DNA of 64,000 bases. Source: Straminergon stramineum (Eukaryota; Streptophyta; Bryopsida; Hypnales; Calliergonaceae). The stretch spans positions 39,685,001 to 39,749,000 of the forward strand of contig OY987265.1 of NCBI GenBank assembly GCA_963920665.1, in the 5' to 3' direction. Shown here in pieces: positions 32,250 to 43,601 of this stretch. The notes under the pieces were generated by a model. That model had not been told where the DNA came from. It did no database searches and was given only the letters and a program-made list of their open reading frames with translations. Numbering within the stretch: the stretch's first letter is position 1; each line of letters opens with the position of its first letter. The position numbers and the translations under genes were made by a program.

Positions 32250-33290
32250 TCTAAGTCAAACATAGGTAAAATATTCAACATTTCAGTTTCAAACCGAAGT
32301 AAGAATCAAGTAAATCATCTATCATGGAAATGAAAAAAAATTATAGAGGAATAGCCGGTGACGTTTGCTTGTTTGAAATACTCTCACTGTTGAGATTCTC
32401 ATGTTTACATAATTCTATCTTAAAATTATTAATGTTCTAGTATCTATCTTGAATATACTCAACTTATCAATTCTCTTATGAATAAAAACTAAACATCTTT
32501 TGGGGGAATTTTTCTTCCTACATTCTCATGCTCTCATATAAATTCTTCAAGTCTTCAATATACAAAATTATAAAATCATACTCACAAGTGGAAATATTTA
32601 TTGTTTCAATAATTAGAAGCCAAAAATCTAGTCAAGCAAATAGCAAAATCATTTGTTTCAGTCACCTTGAATGCAAATAGCCAAATATCTTACAATCTAT
32701 GTGGGTTAAGTTTTTGAAATTACTTCTACACATTCATAAATTGCTATAGTACAAAATCGTACAATCCGACATGCCAAAAACATTGTTCCTACATTTTCTA
32801 GTTCTTTGTAATTGAAATGGCAATTCAAAATCACTAAATTGTCTTCGATGGAAAAAAGCCTTCGGACTTCTAGGGTTCAGGGTTCAATTTCTAATAGCAA
32901 ATGAAACTAAAATGGTGGTTCTCACTATTCTACAAACCTCTATTGTATATTTGGGACATCCTTTGCATTTGCAATTCACCTATTCACATTGAATGATTGA
33001 AATGAGAAAATTATAGAAAGTGGTTCAATACATTTTCCATTTTCACAAATACCCATTAACCCATAGTCATACATCAATGGTATAAAATCCTATAAATTAC
33101 GTGACAAAAATATCGCTTTATTAAAATTTAAAAATACAATGTATATCTATCAAAATCACAAAAACGTGATTACAACTCATTAAGAGCATTGTGCTATATT
33201 TGACGCACTCTACTGTCTATGTACATTACAATGAGTGAACCATATAGTAAAACAAACATAAGATGACTAGAATACCATACTCTACTTAAC
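32250..33290. other. AT-rich stretch between two co-oriented genes, no gene seen
   Basis: Contains no supported ORF or repeat. It would hold the 3' end of the VDWST gene at 33295-34383. Confidence 0.4.
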
Positions 33291-33294
33291 TACT

Positions 33295-34383
33295 TTACTC
33301 TGAATCCGAATCCGAATCCTTCTTGTCATTTTGGCCTGAAGGATGTACCCCAATATATAGTCCACCCCCATAGTTATAACCATATCCACTTGATGCACCT
33401 CCTTGTCCATATTCATTTCCATAAGAAGGACTTCCAAAGGTTGGAGGAGGAATTGGAGCACTTTCACTTGATCCGCCATAATAAGGGCCTCCTTGATGCC
33501 CAAATGAACCATGTGTAGTCGATCCAAAGTAGTATTGAAAGCCTCCTTGGCTAGAACCACCATACTGACCATAGTGTGTCGGTCCATGGCTTCCTCCTAT
33601 ACTTTGAGAGCCAACTTGGGGGGCGTTACCATAATCTGAACCACTTGTCCCATCTCGTGATGCACATGCATTATAGTCACGGTAGTAGGACCCATCATGT
33701 TGCCGACCCCGGTCTTCCACGCTTCGACGCATGGCCTCTTGTATTTGTTGTTGGTACTCAATGTCTTCCCGATCTTCTCGACGTTCATGTCTCTCACCAA
33801 ATGTCATGGGTGCTGAATCATCATCATCTTCATCTTCATCTGACCAATCATCTTCAACATCCTTCAAGACGACCGAAGGAAGTCCTCCATAGCCTTGATT
33901 GGACCACTCCGGCATGCAATCGCTTGGTCCAACCCAGTTAGTAGGAATTATGGCTTCCTTGCGAGTCAAATTCCTGACATTGTGCCCTGCAACCGTGCGC
34001 CAATCTACTTCTTTATGGAGTACTATCTCCGCCCAAATCATAGCCATGTTTGAATAGTTCATGACGTTTGGTTTGGAGCTTGGTAAACCTGATGCAGATG
34101 TTATCTCCTCGTAGCGGTGAACAAAGTGTTTGCTCTTACATGTGGACATTTGTCCCTCCCAACGACGAACTTGCACCTCTGCACAATCCTGTGGCCATAT
34201 TTTGGAGAGGTGCGTCATTTTGACATATTTCTTGCATGTTGTGCAATCCCATATTTTCTTGGGCTCCTTTTCCCATCCCTTCTCCGCAACGCAAGTTACG
34301 TCTTCCAAATCTCTCCAATTGATCTCTTGTGATTTCCCCTTCTTACTTCCTCCACCACTTCCGCACGATATGATAACCTCCAA
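33295..34383 (-). CDS. VDWST-domain protein, copy 3, with a prion-like tail
   Basis: Open minus-strand frame of 362 codons. It has no ATG at its 5' end (it opens with TTG), so the start is probably in an upstream exon. Conserved block: KGWEKEPKKIWDC, CKKYVKMTHLSKIWP, a Cys/His-containing stretch (CKSKHFVHRYEE) and WAEIVLHKEVDWRT. It is closest to copy 4 (39150), which shares KKYVKM.H...WPQDC and KHFVHR.EE. An acidic linker (DDWSDEDEDDDDS) is followed by IQEAMRRSVED, which fits the ubiquitin-interacting motif pattern (Leu/Ile-x2-Ala-x3-Ser-x2-Glu). The last 130 residues are a Gly/Tyr/Ser/Gln-rich low-complexity region of the FUS/prion-like type. It lacks the RING of copies 2 and 4. Confidence 0.65.
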   Translation of the reverse strand: MEVIISCGSGGGSKKGKSQEINWRDLEDVTCVAEKGWEKEPKKIWDCTTCKKYVKMTHLSKIWPQDCAEVQVRRWEGQMSTCKSKHFVHRYEEITSASGLPSSKPNVMNYSNMAMIWAEIVLHKEVDWRTVAGHNVRNLTRKEAIIPTNWVGPSDCMPEWSNQGYGGLPSVVLKDVEDDWSDEDEDDDDSAPMTFGERHERREDREDIEYQQQIQEAMRRSVEDRGRQHDGSYYRDYNACASRDGTSGSDYGNAPQVGSQSIGGSHGPTHYGQYGGSSQGGFQYYFGSTTHGSFGHQGGPYYGGSSESAPIPPPTFGSPSYGNEYGQGGASSGYGYNYGGGLYIGVHPSGQNDKKDSDSDSE

Positions 34384-34774
34384 ACCTCAATTAATAATGT
34401 ACCGAAAGGATTACAAAGTTTAAATCCAATTTCCGCTCACTTTGGCCCAATGTACCAAATGAAAAGTAAGAATTTGGATTAAAACAAATTCCACCTACTG
34501 TTACTGACAACCAAATCAACCGTAAACTTGAACACCTTGAGTTTCTGACAACCCAATCAACTCAAACACGGTTCAAGTAATTAAAAACACTAAAGGAAGT
34601 TCATAAAATTGAAGACTTATAAGTTGGGGCAACCCCCCAATCCCTCAAACCAATATGTGATAAAAAAAAGTTAATATGAACATAACCGTTCATACACCAA
34701 GCCGGAAGGGGCGCGCAGATTCCCAAAGGCACTATATCACCCACTCCGGAAGGGAAACGATTGTGAAGAAATGA

Positions 34775-35330
34775 GCCGTCCGGGCTGCCATTTATGCGGT
34801 CGGCGCTTTAGGGTATGCGGACGCTGCCATCTGCATCGGACGGCAAGAAGGCGGATGGGCAGATCGGGCGGTCCGAAATCGCGGTCCGTTGGATCGCACG
34901 GTCACCGACAAGAAGCGGACGGAGCAGCGCGGACGCGGACGGGAAATGCGGATGGACTCCCGACAGCCGGACGGAAAATGTGGACGGCGACTGCGGACGC
35001 GTCGACAGGGACTGCGGATGGGGACTGCGAACGGGTGGGCGGGCGGGCGGACGGACGGAGAGGAAGGGCAGAGGACAGAGGTGGGCGGGACCGCGGGAGG
35101 GAGGTTGTTTTTCAATTTCGGAATCCTTACTTGGGCGGACGGGCGGAGAGCTGGTCGGGCAGACGGGCGGTCGGCCGACTGGAGAGAAGCGTGGGAGGGG
35201 AGGGGAGAGCTGGGCGGGAGGGAGGGAGAGAGGGAGGAGTTTTTCAATTTTTGAATTGGGGGACGGGCGGATGGGCAGGAGAGGTGTTTTGAACTATGTG
35301 GAGATGGGTGGACGGATGGTTTAGCGAGAG
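34775..35330. repeat. Type II GC-rich leader upstream of VDWST copy 3
   Basis: G-rich on the + strand (CGGACGG, GGGCGGACG), so C-rich on the sense strand of the minus-strand gene. At 35033-35047 four GGG runs separated by single bases (GGGTGGGCGGGCGGG) form a textbook G-quadruplex motif. Long ORFs reported across it in several frames arise because the repeat lacks stop codons. Confidence 0.6.
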
Positions 35331-38300
35331 AGCTTACATTATATGGTGAATTAAGAAAAGTAGAGAAATTATTTTTAATATGTTATGTCATGAGGTTTTA
35401 AATTGATACAACTATCAAAAGTGACATCCCAAAGTCTCTTGTTTGAAAAATCATTTGACTTGTAAATCAAGAATTCAAATAAGTGTGTAAAGAAATTTTG
35501 TTGTACATTGGTGCTTTTGTACAAGTTTGTGATGTCAACAATACTTTTTTACTAATAGAAAAAGAAATTCGATGTTAAGATTGTAACAAAAGCCTTCGTG
35601 GTTCAATTTATAATATTTATTATTCTTTTTGATGCCTTTCAAGGAAAAAAATGAATCCCTAAAATCCCAAAGGCCCTACACAGCTACACTCTTATACGAG
35701 ACTCTTGTGATATGTGATCTCAATTAAATGATTTATTTCTAAATTTTTGGTTCAAGATTCTTCACTCAAGAGTTAAATTTTTTAGCACGAGATATTGTAA
35801 AATGAAATTCATTAATGTAAAAAAATCTAAAGTGAAGAAAATGAGAAGCCCAACAATCTAGTATAGCAAGATGGAAGAAAAGATTTCTTGGACTTACATT
35901 AAATGCAAATACCCTGCGCAATGTATGTACTCAAAGTTTTCAAGATGACAAGATAACTCAATTAACTTTTATACTAGTCTAGTATAAATTCCTATGGTTA
36001 AATGTGCCCAAAAATCACTTTTTAAGATTTTTGTCTCTTTGCATTTGAAATGGCAGTTTTGAGTGATATTTGATGGGAAAGAAAGCATGAAGGCTTTAGG
36101 GGTTCCAGATTTTACAAAATCCTAGGCCTACATAACTACAAAACTAGCATAAGCAATTCAATCAATCTTGTAAATTTATAATTTAAAAGATATGATATTA
36201 TGAACCTTTCTATATAATCATTTGCAAAAAAGTTTTGAGATGAAACACACTTGTAATCATTGAAGTATGACCATTTCTAATTTCTTGTAATTGAAAACTC
36301 ATCATATTTGAAGGTCAATTACATTGTACATTACCTAAGCTCTAATATTTTGGGGTTGTGATCAATTTATGATCGGTTTACAATTTAGGATGCACACAAG
36401 TATACATAGGTATAAGTGTCAAAGTGTATATGATATGAATTTTCAATTCATTTTGTTGTATAAATGCTTACTTTAATCTTGTCCACAACATTTCACATTA
36501 CATTAAAATGCTTGAATCATTTTAGCACCATCCCATACATTCGATAAATGTTATAATAGAATAATGAGATAATATAATTTCTTTTAGTCTATTCATAATT
36601 TTCATATTGGTGTTTTAAACTATGAATACATTTGACAACAAAAATTGAAGACACACTCCAAGTTATAATTGAATGTTCCACATCTATTTAATGGACTCAT
36701 AATAAAGTGATAATTGAGGTGCTCAATCTTAGAAAAATTGAAACCTACATGAGTAATGTACTCACATGAGTTCATGACAAAGTAAGAAAGGTCTACATCT
36801 GCATTATATTGTCATGATTGCATTCCAAACTGCAAAGGAATCATAGTCTCATAGGTAAAACATATTTCACACATCGCATCAATAATTTTGAAAATTTGTG
36901 CAATGTTATAAATTCAATATGTACAATTGAGGGTTGTATAATTCTGATTTTTTGTCAACCTGGGTGGTGGGAGGGACATCCCTAATTAGGGCCTTTCCTA
37001 TAAATAACAATCAAATCATAATCCAAAAAAGACCCTCATAGGACAAAGATAATATAAAGCACAATGGAGGCCACTCACATCAGCTATCAAATTGATCAAA
37101 CCTATAAAATCAAGATAATACCATTACAATAACTTTTGTAAAGAGGTATGAAATATAAAGTACCAAAAGATCAACATCATTGTGTGGTACAAATATTATA
37201 TATGTCAATATCAAAAGAAGCTAATCAAGTTATGAACTAAATCATGTAAAAACACAGTGATTTAGAGCCCCAAATGAATTTGTTGTCAAAGTCCTTGGAT
37301 AGAGCTGCCGTGAAGATTTAACCAAAGAGGTTGTGGACCTCACCTATCCCCATGACAAACCAAACATCGGAATGTTAGTAAGTCATAGACAAGGTGTCTT
37401 CAACCCATGAATAGCATGTTATAGCAGTCACAAAAGAAAAATCAACAAGCAAAGCTCAAAACTACACAAAAGAAAATGAACAACAAAAATACAAATCAAA
37501 GCCTAACACATTGTGCTCCATAGATGACCTGTGTAGATGCCATCCTGGACCTCACTCCCACCAACCGTAGTCACTTCCAACACCTTGTAAAAGCCAACAA
37601 TATGAAATTGTGAAGGCTCAAGGGTAGTTTCAATCCCTTATATATTGGCCACAACAGTGTTTAATTAATGTTAGGTCAAGTCCATGTCGTGGTCTCCAAA
37701 AAAACGTGCTTTGGATCCCAGCCACCCATAGGCCCCAAGAATTAATGACTTGGTCTCTAGGGATAAAAAATTAGCCAAGTCAGTCAAACTTGTACTAGAA
37801 GGAACCCTCAAATTAGGAAAAATCAACTCTCCATAATCCAAGGATTTTTTAAGGACCACTTGTAGTCTTCCATCACAGTACTAGCATAGTACCCCCTATG
37901 ATGTGCCAGGCAAACCTATAATGACAACCAATGAAGCAAAAGACACTAGTCAAGTCAAATTGACAAGTGTAAAATATCCATCTTAAGCATGGAAGCTTCT
38001 AATAATTTCTTGACCTACAACCAAGTGTAAAAAATTGTCGTATGATCAAGAAACAGCCAGATGATTTCAATCAAATGTCCATGGCTAGAAATAAATTAAG
38101 AATATAGACCCATCAAAAAAGAAAAAGGTCCATATTGCATATAATGGTGTCAAAGTAAAAAAACCCCAATGGCTAATTAAAAGAAAAAGAAATAATCCTA
38201 AGGAAACCAAGACTTATGGGAGGGATGGGAGGGGCTTATCAATAAATCCCCTAGTAAGTGTATAAAACACAACCTACTATAGAAGATAACTATAAAATAC

Positions 38301-38442
38301 CCATATAAGAAAATATTGGACATTAAATAGTAACAAATATTTATAAAAGGTTAACTCTCTTATAAACATCAAATGTATTCCAAAAGAGGTGCCAACACCA
38401 TTTTCTTTGTAATACCAAAAATAATAAATAATGTGCTAAGAC
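35331..38442. other. 3.1 kb AT-rich stretch, no gene seen
   Basis: No supported ORF, RNA gene or clear transposon ends. Probably old repeat debris. Parts near 35850 and 32620 look loosely alike. Confidence 0.4.
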
Positions 38443-38472
38443 TAAGGGTTTAGGGTTTAGGGTATAGGGTTT
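38443..38472 (+). repeat. Short interstitial telomere-type repeat
   Basis: About four units of TTTAGGG/TATAGGG, the plant telomeric repeat. It is too short to indicate a chromosome end. Confidence 0.7.
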
Positions 38473-38619
38473 GGACTTTGGAGAGCATGTTTAAATGGGG
38501 GAAGGAATATCTGGAATTATCTTTTCTTACATTAATATTACATTGGATACTTCTAGCATTCAAGAGTATTTTTTGTACATGAATCTATCCTTCTTAGAAT
38601 TCAATGCTTTAGGACTGCC

Positions 38620-38925
38620 GGTGGACTAACGTGAGGTGGGCTCCATAGCGAGGTGAACAGTGCTGGATGTGGTTGGTCGGGAACGGGGGACGGCCTGAGC
38701 GGACGGCCAGGTGCGGGGGCAGTCGGCGATGGCGGACAGGATGGTCCAGGAGCGGCCCGCGGTTCCGATTGGCGGCCGGGAGGTCCGGTCGCGATCCGGA
38801 GCAGACGGACAGTTGGCCGTCTGCCAATCCCAGCGGTCGCCCCGCGTCCGCCGCGGTGGACGGCAGGTCCGGGTCTGCTTCGAGGCGGACGTTTTTTAGG
38901 TTTGGTGGTGGACGGGTATATGGGG
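38620..38925 (+). repeat. Type II GC-rich leader upstream of VDWST-RING copy 4
   Basis: G-rich on + (GCGGACGGCC, GGCGGACAGG units), about 225 bases before the ATG at 39150. Same relation to the gene as at the other leaders. Confidence 0.6.
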
Positions 38926-39149
38926 GGACGGCCTCTTCATTTGCTCTCACTTCTACTCTCCTTCGGCGCCAGGTTGGATGTGCTACTACTACTTTATGTG
39001 TCAATTGCTCCTACAGGGTGGAGAGTGGGGGTCCTTGAGCTTTTGTTACTATTGCTGATTTACGCTGTTACTTATTTACACACATCTCATAGTATTCACG
39101 TGTCGTGGTACTATTTTTTTGAAGGGCTCAAAAATTCTAATCATCTATC

Positions 39150-42100
39150 ATGGCGGATCAAGGTGTTTCTACCAACAACGGGAGGACTTCAGGAGGTGAA
39201 AAAAAGAGAGGGACTAAATTGAAGGGGGCCCCTCATGGGCTTCACTATGAGATTTTAGATGATCCAAACATCAAAGCGGAGAGCGGTTGGGAGGAGGAGG
39301 AAGGGGAATATTGGACCTTCAAAACATGCAAGAAGTATGTTAAAATGTACCACATTGACAAGTTGTGGCCTCAGGATTGCCACATGGTGCATACACATGG
39401 TTTTTGTTGTAAGCCACGTAATTGCAACAATAAACATTTTGTGCATCGATCGGAGGAGGTGTGGCGGACGCTATTTGGGGACAAGCGAAGGAGTAAGGGA
39501 TGCATAAATTATAGCGTGGCGTGCATGGTGTATGCAGAACTCATTTTAAACTGCAAGGTAGATTGGAGCACTTATCCATCCAAGGTGGATTCTCCACTTT
39601 TACTGCAACCCAATCAAAAAGACATTCCCGATTCATATGATTCTCAGGCAGAACCAAGTGAACCAACGAAGACCCCAAAAGCATTAAAAAATACTACAAC
39701 GCGTACAATAAAGGTCTCCAAGGTTTTAGGTGATGCAGTACAATTAAGGCCTGCAGAAGTGGCACAACCTTGCACGGAAGTGAGCAATGTCTCCTTGGGA
39801 GGTGTCGGCGGAGAGGTTTTTGTAACTCCTCCAACATGCTTCATATCCACACCGAATGTGATAACATTGGTTGAACAAAGCATGGCTCCAAGCAAGGAAA
39901 TTACAACGAATGAAACGACCTTGGGCGGTCTAGACATGGCTGCAAACAAGGAAACACTAGTAGAAGAACGTGGGTCACCTTTTTCACCAGATGGAGAGGT
40001 CAATGAGGAACAACTTGCAAGGACCAATGCCACAATTCAGGGTTATATAGATAGTAAAGCTCTTGAGAGCTTGGTGGAATATGCAACTCCGATTTCTCAG
40101 CTGCCAACGACGCCAAGGTGAAGCCAAACATTGAGCTCAATTCGAATGTTGAGTCCGGATCAAAACGTAAGCCCAAGTCGAAGGTTGAGCCCAAGACAAA
40201 TATTAAGCGCAAGAACTGGAGGGCATCCACATTTGGCAACTTTAAGCTCAGCTCAATTGGAGATTCTTTGTTCCATACCCACCGCCAATCAATTGGAAAA
40301 GCTGTTAGAATGTTGTAGTCATTGGCGAGTACTAGCAAAACAACATCTTCATTCTAATCCCGAAAATGAGGCAGGCAGTTCTAGTCAGTCCGCAGGAAAA
40401 GGGGGCTGGGGGTACTATTTCGCAAACCCCATACAGATTGAGAACTTTAGCTCAAATGGTAGCTGAAATTACTCCTTGGGTTAGGGGACGTGGCAGAGGA
40501 ATTTTCCAAAATGGCACCTGAATTGTTGACTGGTGCCTTGGTTTTTTTGCAATTTCACTGAGAAAGTGGCACCAATTCTTGAAGGTGGCGTGATGAACTT
40601 AAAAAGTTTGATGGCCTTAGAGGAAGACATTCATCAGCTAAAGATGAAGTGTGAGGACTTGGAAATGAAGCTGCAGCTGTTGCAGAAAAACATGGAGCAT
40701 GAACGTTGTAACAAGGTGGTTCAAAGAAAGCGCATCGAAGAATTGGAGCTCGAAGTACAAGAGTTGAAGAGGGGTAGGCCTACCATGGACTCCGTGATCA
40801 TTCCATTTGTGCAAGAAAGTCAAGAGAGCGATCAACTCTCTCTTCCTTTGGAGAAGGCAAAAGCGGTGGAGATGTCCATCATCTTGAATTTGGATGAGGT
40901 TGGGAATGACAAGAAATGTGAAACAAGTAGTACGGGACCATCATTCCTAATGTTTCCCGTACATTGCAAGATGCTTCGACACAAACGAAAGGTAGTGAGG
41001 TGGAGGAGCTACAGTTGAAATTAGATGAAGCAATTCAAGAGAAAATCCTTGTTGAGGTGGAGTTGGACCGATTTCAAAAAATCATGGGCATGGAGGAATG
41101 CATGCCGAAGAGCGGATTAGAGTCTCGATGGTTGGCATGGGTACAGAAACTCCAAGACAAATCCTCTGTAGTATCTCGAGCAATGAAAGGGCTTATGAAG
41201 TTGGCAATGAAGTCGGATGAAGAATGCAATGCCATGGAGACCTCTTTGCTTCGGTTCAAGAAAGTGTTTGATGAACATCCAAGGGGTTCCATGAAAATTA
41301 CATGTTGGGGGGACATGGATGACATGTTTGAGCGGTTGAACCACGCAAAGAAGGACAATGTTGCACACATCGATTGGGCCTTGGAAGTAGAGGAAGGGTG
41401 GGTCCCTTACAACACGCTTTCAACGCACATCAAGGAGAAAGAGAAGACAATAGTGCATGCTTGCGATCCAACCCCAGGAATCTTGAAGAGTCATTGTAGC
41501 CTTTGCCAAGGTCCTTTTGGCCCTGAAGGAGCCCTAACCATGGGCCAATGTCGCCACACTTTTCACGTGACATGCATCGTGAAAGCATCACTCAATCGTT
41601 CGGTTTGTGCCGAGTGTCGTTCTCCTCTGAGCCCTCAGTTCTATGAAATGCTTGGTATCTTGGAAGATATGCCCCCCGGCCATGAATACAACCAATGGAC
41701 CCTTCCTCTTGATCAAGGGCCATACCAGTTCCAGAATTTCTCGCATAGGGGGCGACCTCTCACGTGGGATTCAATTGAATGTCGACANNNNNNNNNNNNN
41801 NNNNNNNNNNNNNNNNNNNNNNNNNNNNNNNNNNNNNNNNNNNNNNNNNNNNNNNNNNNNNNNNNNNNNNNNNNNNNNNNNNNNNNNNNNNNNNNNNNNN
41901 NNNNNNNNNNNNNNNNNNNNNNNNNNNNNNNNNNNNNNNNNNNNNNNNNNNNNNNNNNNNNNNNNNNNNNNNNNNNNNNNNNNNNNNGATTGTATGAGGA
42001 GTTTGGAGAGCCAGTGGATCCTTTCATGTGGATAACCGTTAACAGAGAGGTGGAGTTGCGGGCCTGGGGTATTGAAGATGGTGAGGCTCGTGAATTGTTT

Positions 42101-42745
42101 TGTCGCAACATGGGGGGCCATTTGAGTGTGCAACACAAGAAGTTTTTTCGGTTTCCCGACAAAGAAGTGCGAAAAGGGCCCAAAAAAACTTGGATAGAGG
42201 TGGAGCATGCTCAAGAGTTCAATGAGCAATACAGGGCTTATAATCATACTTTGATTAGTAGGGCCCTTTTCTTGTCAAAGTTGGAAGAAGCTGCTAAAGC
42301 TCGTGCTCTTGTTGAAATAGATGGGGAAACAACTACAGGGCATTCATTTGTGGAGGTAGCTAGGGCATTTGACAAGAGGATAGGTGACATTATAGCTGAA
42401 TGGAGGGGGTTTCTCTTGGCTGATTTTCGACCAATAGGGTTACCCATTGAAGCTGATGACGAACAGGTCAATGTGTTCGTAGATCGAGTGGATGCTGTGT
42501 TGAGGGCCTTGAAGGTTGAAGAAGTAGATTTGTCTCCAAAGCGAAGCTCAAAACGGAAGAGAGAGGATGACGATGACGATGACCACTCTCTGGAAACCAA
42601 ACGACAGTTTATAGCGGTGGACATGGAGGTTAGATCTAGAGGAGGTGTTGTCTACAGTCCTGGGTCAAATACTCGACGAATGAGTGCAAGACTTTTGGCT
42701 AAGGAGGGGCCATCTCACGATGTAGGAGAGGGTAGTGGTTCTTAA
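39150..42745 (+). pseudogene. VDWST-RING protein, copy 4 (interrupted, spans assembly gap)
   Basis: ATG at 39150. VDWST block: CKKYVKMYHIDKLWPQDC, KHFVHRSEEVW, VYAELILNCKVDWSTY. After an in-frame TGA at 40119-40121 and at least two frame changes (near 40350-40530 and 40970-41015), a coiled coil (40590-40760; LKMKCEDLEMKLQLLQ) leads to a RING-H2: CSLC, 14 residues, CRHTFHVTC, 10 residues, CAEC (41498-41630). It is followed by PQFYEMLGIL, like copy 2 (DRLYTMFNL). The gap at 41788-41987 interrupts the C-terminal part; a frame reopens at 41988 and runs to 42745 with an acidic nuclear-type stretch (KRKREDDDDDDH). Whether both sides of the gap are one frame cannot be known. Some introns may explain apparent frame changes. 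Confidence 0.65.
41788..41987. other. Assembly gap (200 N)
   Basis: Exactly 200 N, probably a placeholder of unknown true length. Any reading frame drawn across it is meaningless. Confidence 0.99.
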
Positions 42746-43165
42746 GTATAAGAGAGGCTTTCCTTATTTTATTATGTTTAAATGTTTAATAGTAATTATA
42801 GAAGTATACCAGTGAGTGTGGCTTGAATGTTATAAGGGTTGAGTACTACTAGTAATTCATTGTACTCATGATGAATTTTGATTTGTTTTGAAGTTCTTTA
42901 TATATCCAAATATGAAATATCAATATATATATCTTTGAATTCATCATTTGTTTTGCTTTCTTTTAAGTTCATGCTATGGTGATTTATGAAGGACAACTTT
43001 TTGTGAAGTATGTTTTTTTCATGCTCATCTAGAAATTTTAAATTATAAGACCCTTTGACAAAACCATAATATTCTGAAATCTCCTCATTGGCTCATTCCA
43101 TCCATAAATCCCTATTTTGTCCCACATCTCTTGAAGCATTGAACATTTGAAGAATTGAACACGAC
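42746..43165. other. AT-rich 3' flank, no gene seen
   Basis: Lies between the end of the VDWST-RING frame and the next GC repeat. No supported ORF. Confidence 0.4.
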
Positions 43166-43169
43166 CTAC

Positions 43170-43410
43170 CCTACCCATCCGCTTGATCACCCATCCGCCC
43201 GTCCACCCGTCCGCAATATCCGTCCACGCGTCCGCGTGTCTTCGCGTCACTCCATCCGCTTGTCCGCATTGTCCGTCCGCCCGACCCTCGTGGGCCCGAC
43301 CGCCCGTCCACTGGACCATCCGCCCGCCCGACTAAACCATCCGCCCGCCCGCTGGACCGTCCATCCGCCTGACCACCCGTCCGCTGCGCAATCAGGCGAC
43401 GACGGATAGT
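43170..43410 (+). repeat. Type II GC-rich repeat, downstream of copy 4
   Basis: CCATCCGCCCGTCCACCCGTCC-like units, C-rich on +. It lies beyond the 3' end of the gene, not in front of one, and may delimit the cluster on this side, as 27940-28200 does on the other. Confidence 0.55.
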
Positions 43411-43601
43411 ATGTTCTGTGGATTCAAAAATGGTCTACAACGGTCAGGCCTATTTGGGAGACTATAACTGTAGGAAAGAAGTCATTTGAGAGCACTCTTG
43501 AAAATTGAACGCTAAGATTTCCAAGGGCTAGGAGCTACAATTTTTGTGTCCCTTGCTTGGTAATGTATAGTTCAGTGGACGGGAGGGCCTTGACTTCTAG
43601 C

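Noticed and set aside
34771..35324. Long overlapping ORFs of 120-173 codons in several frames
   Set aside because: They lie in the GC-rich repeat, where stop codons are scarce in every frame; Arg/Gly-rich readings without any motif.
41643..42247. ORFs reading through the N gap on both strands
   Set aside because: The continuity is an artefact of undetermined bases; true gap length and frame are unknown.
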